Origin: Oxynema aestuarii AP17
GTDB lineage: Bacteria > Cyanobacteriota > Cyanobacteriia > Cyanobacteriales > Laspinemataceae
Assembly (NCBI RefSeq): GCF_012295525.1
Contig: NZ_CP051167.1
Location: 6,129,299-6,193,298, forward strand
Reading direction: 5' to 3'
Length of the DNA stretch: 64,000 bases
In this document: one piece after another, positions 62,698 through 64,000 of the stretch
Numbering within the stretch: the stretch's first letter is position 1
Layout: every line of letters begins with the position of its first letter
Notes under the pieces: generated by a model
Database searches by the model: none
What the model saw: only the letters and a program-made list of their open reading frames with translations
What the model was told of the DNA's origin: nothing
Program-made: the position numbers and the translations under genes

Positions 62698-64000
62698 TTA
62701 CTTGCGGGCATACCAAGCTTCTAAGGCACTGCGATGGACTTCCTGCCAGGGGAGACCGCGATCGCGGGCAATTTGGGCGCAGTCCTCGTATTCCGGATGG
62801 ACGTTGAGGACCGTTCCGGCGGCGTCGGTGGCGACTTTGAGCTGAATTTCGCCATACCTTGTACTCACTTGATGAAATTCTCGGTTTAAAATCGATCGCA
62901 CCTGCAGCGATCGCCGGATGCCCAAAGTCGTCGTTTCTCGGAACATCACCGTTTCGCAAGCGGTTTGGCGATCGCGCGGACAAATCGCCGTCAGCAGGAT
63001 CCCGGTGCGGGATTTCTTCATACCGATCGCCTGAGTAAATACATCGACGGCGCCCGCATCGAACAAGCGATCGCAGGTATAGGCGATCGCCTGGGGCGAG
63101 AGGTCGTCAATTTGGGTTTCGAGGACACAGATCTCCTCCACCTTCGGATCCCGCCCGTCTGAGGGTTCCGTCGCTTCCCCAACCCACAACTGGAGGATAT
63201 TCGGTAAAGCTAAATCGAGAGAACCCGCCCCCAATCCGACCCGGGCGATCGCCATCGGCGGCGGCGGACCGAAGGCTTTCGCTAACCTCACCGCGATCGC
63301 CGCCCCGGTCGGCGTCACCAACTCCTTCTCGATCCCGTTACTGTACACCGGAACCCGGCGGGATTCGAGCAACTTCAGCACTGCCGGAACCGGAACCGCA
63401 AGGCGCCCGTGAGCCACCCACACCGTCCCGCCGCCCGTCGGTAACGGGGAACAGTATAATTCTTCAATTCCCAACCAATCCAAACCCAAACAAGTGCCGA
63501 CAATATCGACGATCGCATCCGTCGCCCCCACCTCGTGAAAATGCACCCGTTCCGGTTCGACCCCGTGGACCGCCCCTTCCGCCTCGGCGAGTTGGCGAAA
63601 CACCGCCAGACTCCAGCTTTCCGCCCGTGGGGGCAGTCCCGCCGCCCGAATCATCTCTTCAATTTCCGGTAAATGGCGCGTCGGGGCCGAATGAGAAGCC
63701 TGGGGGGAATGCTCGTGGTGGTGACCGTGGTGGTGACCGTGGTGGTGACCGTGGTGGCGATCGTGATGATGCTCGTGGTGATGCTCGTCGGGAAGGTCTG
63801 GGGAGACCGTTGCAGTGAGATCGACCTCAAACTTCGTCGCCTGTTGGCCGTTGCGCCGTACCAGCGACGCCGAAAGCTCGTACTCGTCGGCGATTCCCAA
63901 CTGAGCGAGGCGATCGATAAGGTAGTCTAAAGGAACGCCAGCACTGACCAAAGCGCCGAGACACATATCTCCTGCGATTCCCGTCGGACATTGAAGGTAA
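62698..64000 (-). CDS. larC: Nickel-pincer cofactor biosynthesis protein LarC (5' truncated)
   Basis: About 433 residues are visible; the frame stays open to the window edge as CPTGIAGDMCLGALVSAGVPLDYL, the family's N-terminal pattern, so only a few residues are missing. LarC inserts nickel into the pyridinium-dithiocarboxylate cofactor used by lactate racemase and related enzymes. A His-rich segment (about residues 72-95 here, many HHGHHH units) should bind metal. Downstream blocks are HFHEVGATDAIVDIVGTCLGL, GGTVWVAHGRLAVPVPAVLKLL, ELVTPTGAAIAV and ETQIDDLSPQAIAY. Its stop codon abuts the S8 stop codon with no spacer (tail to tail). Confidence 0.92.
   Translation of the reverse strand, partial: YLQCPTGIAGDMCLGALVSAGVPLDYLIDRLAQLGIADEYELSASLVRRNGQQATKFEVDLTATVSPDLPDEHHHEHHHDRHHGHHHGHHHGHHHEHSPQASHSAPTRHLPEIEEMIRAAGLPPRAESWSLAVFRQLAEAEGAVHGVEPERVHFHEVGATDAIVDIVGTCLGLDWLGIEELYCSPLPTGGGTVWVAHGRLAVPVPAVLKLLESRRVPVYSNGIEKELVTPTGAAIAVRLAKAFGPPPPMAIARVGLGAGSLDLALPNILQLWVGEATEPSDGRDPKVEEICVLETQIDDLSPQAIAYTCDRLFDAGAVDVFTQAIGMKKSRTGILLTAICPRDRQTACETVMFRETTTLGIRRSLQVRSILNREFHQVSTRYGEIQLKVATDAAGTVLNVHPEYEDCAQIARDRGLPWQEVHRSALEAWYARK

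Noticed and set aside
63630-63830. Plus-strand ORFs over the GTGGTGACC repeat in larC
   Set aside because: They are the reverse of larC's His-rich codons, not a separate gene.

Overview
The window comes from a cyanobacterium, probably a filamentous one. It carries psaD (photosystem I), ycf34 and ycf35, glycolate dehydrogenase subunits glcE and glcF, a PEP-CTERM protein, a pilB-pilT-pilC cluster and very large eukaryotic-like kinases. The HIP1 octamer GCGATCGC occurs across nearly all genes. I saw no rRNA, tRNA, CRISPR array, insertion sequence or prophage.

Layout. 1-9.9 kb: the 3' part of an M16 peptidase homologue, a PEP-CTERM protein, a Uma2 nuclease, a secreted caspase-like protein, an M28 peptidase abutting a PhzF isomerase, RlpA, then trpE and psaD. 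10-28.2 kb: a signalling block with a DICT/GAF histidine kinase, two zinc-ribbon Ser/Thr kinases flanking a membrane-anchored coiled-coil/WD40 protein, acs, an Ap4A phosphorylase and a 1806-residue Ser/Thr-AAA-GAF-histidine hybrid kinase. 28.4-42 kb: ycf34, prohibitin, glcEF, a pentapeptide/TPR protein, a Suc/Fer-like protein, an unrecognised two-gene module, secreted proteins, a saccharopine-dehydrogenase-like oxidoreductase and the DUF2997-ycf35-ferredoxin operon. 42-51.5 kb: pilC, pilT and pilB, then gmk and a tandem double remA, with rqcH divergent from them.

51.7-59.8 kb is the main accessory region. It is a DNA phosphorothioation (Dnd) cassette transcribed leftward as dndB - HNH nuclease - dndC - dndD - dndE. 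A second, larger DGQHR (DndB-like) gene is divergently transcribed from it. No dndA and no dndF/G/H are present. The HNH gene is conspicuously AT-rich, which suggests a separately acquired restriction arm. The 24-bp palindrome between dndC and dndD and a terminator-capped stretch next to dndE may add RNA-level control.

59.8-64 kb: a spacer with small repeats, a secreted subtilisin-like protease with N-terminal repeats, and larC (nickel-pincer cofactor) running off the end.

Repeats include TCTAAA-type heptamer arrays beside several genes, two copies of a GGGACACGGC-type palindrome, a C/G-rich double hairpin and a 12-nt in-frame repeat. All functional calls are from reading the sequence; no database search was run.
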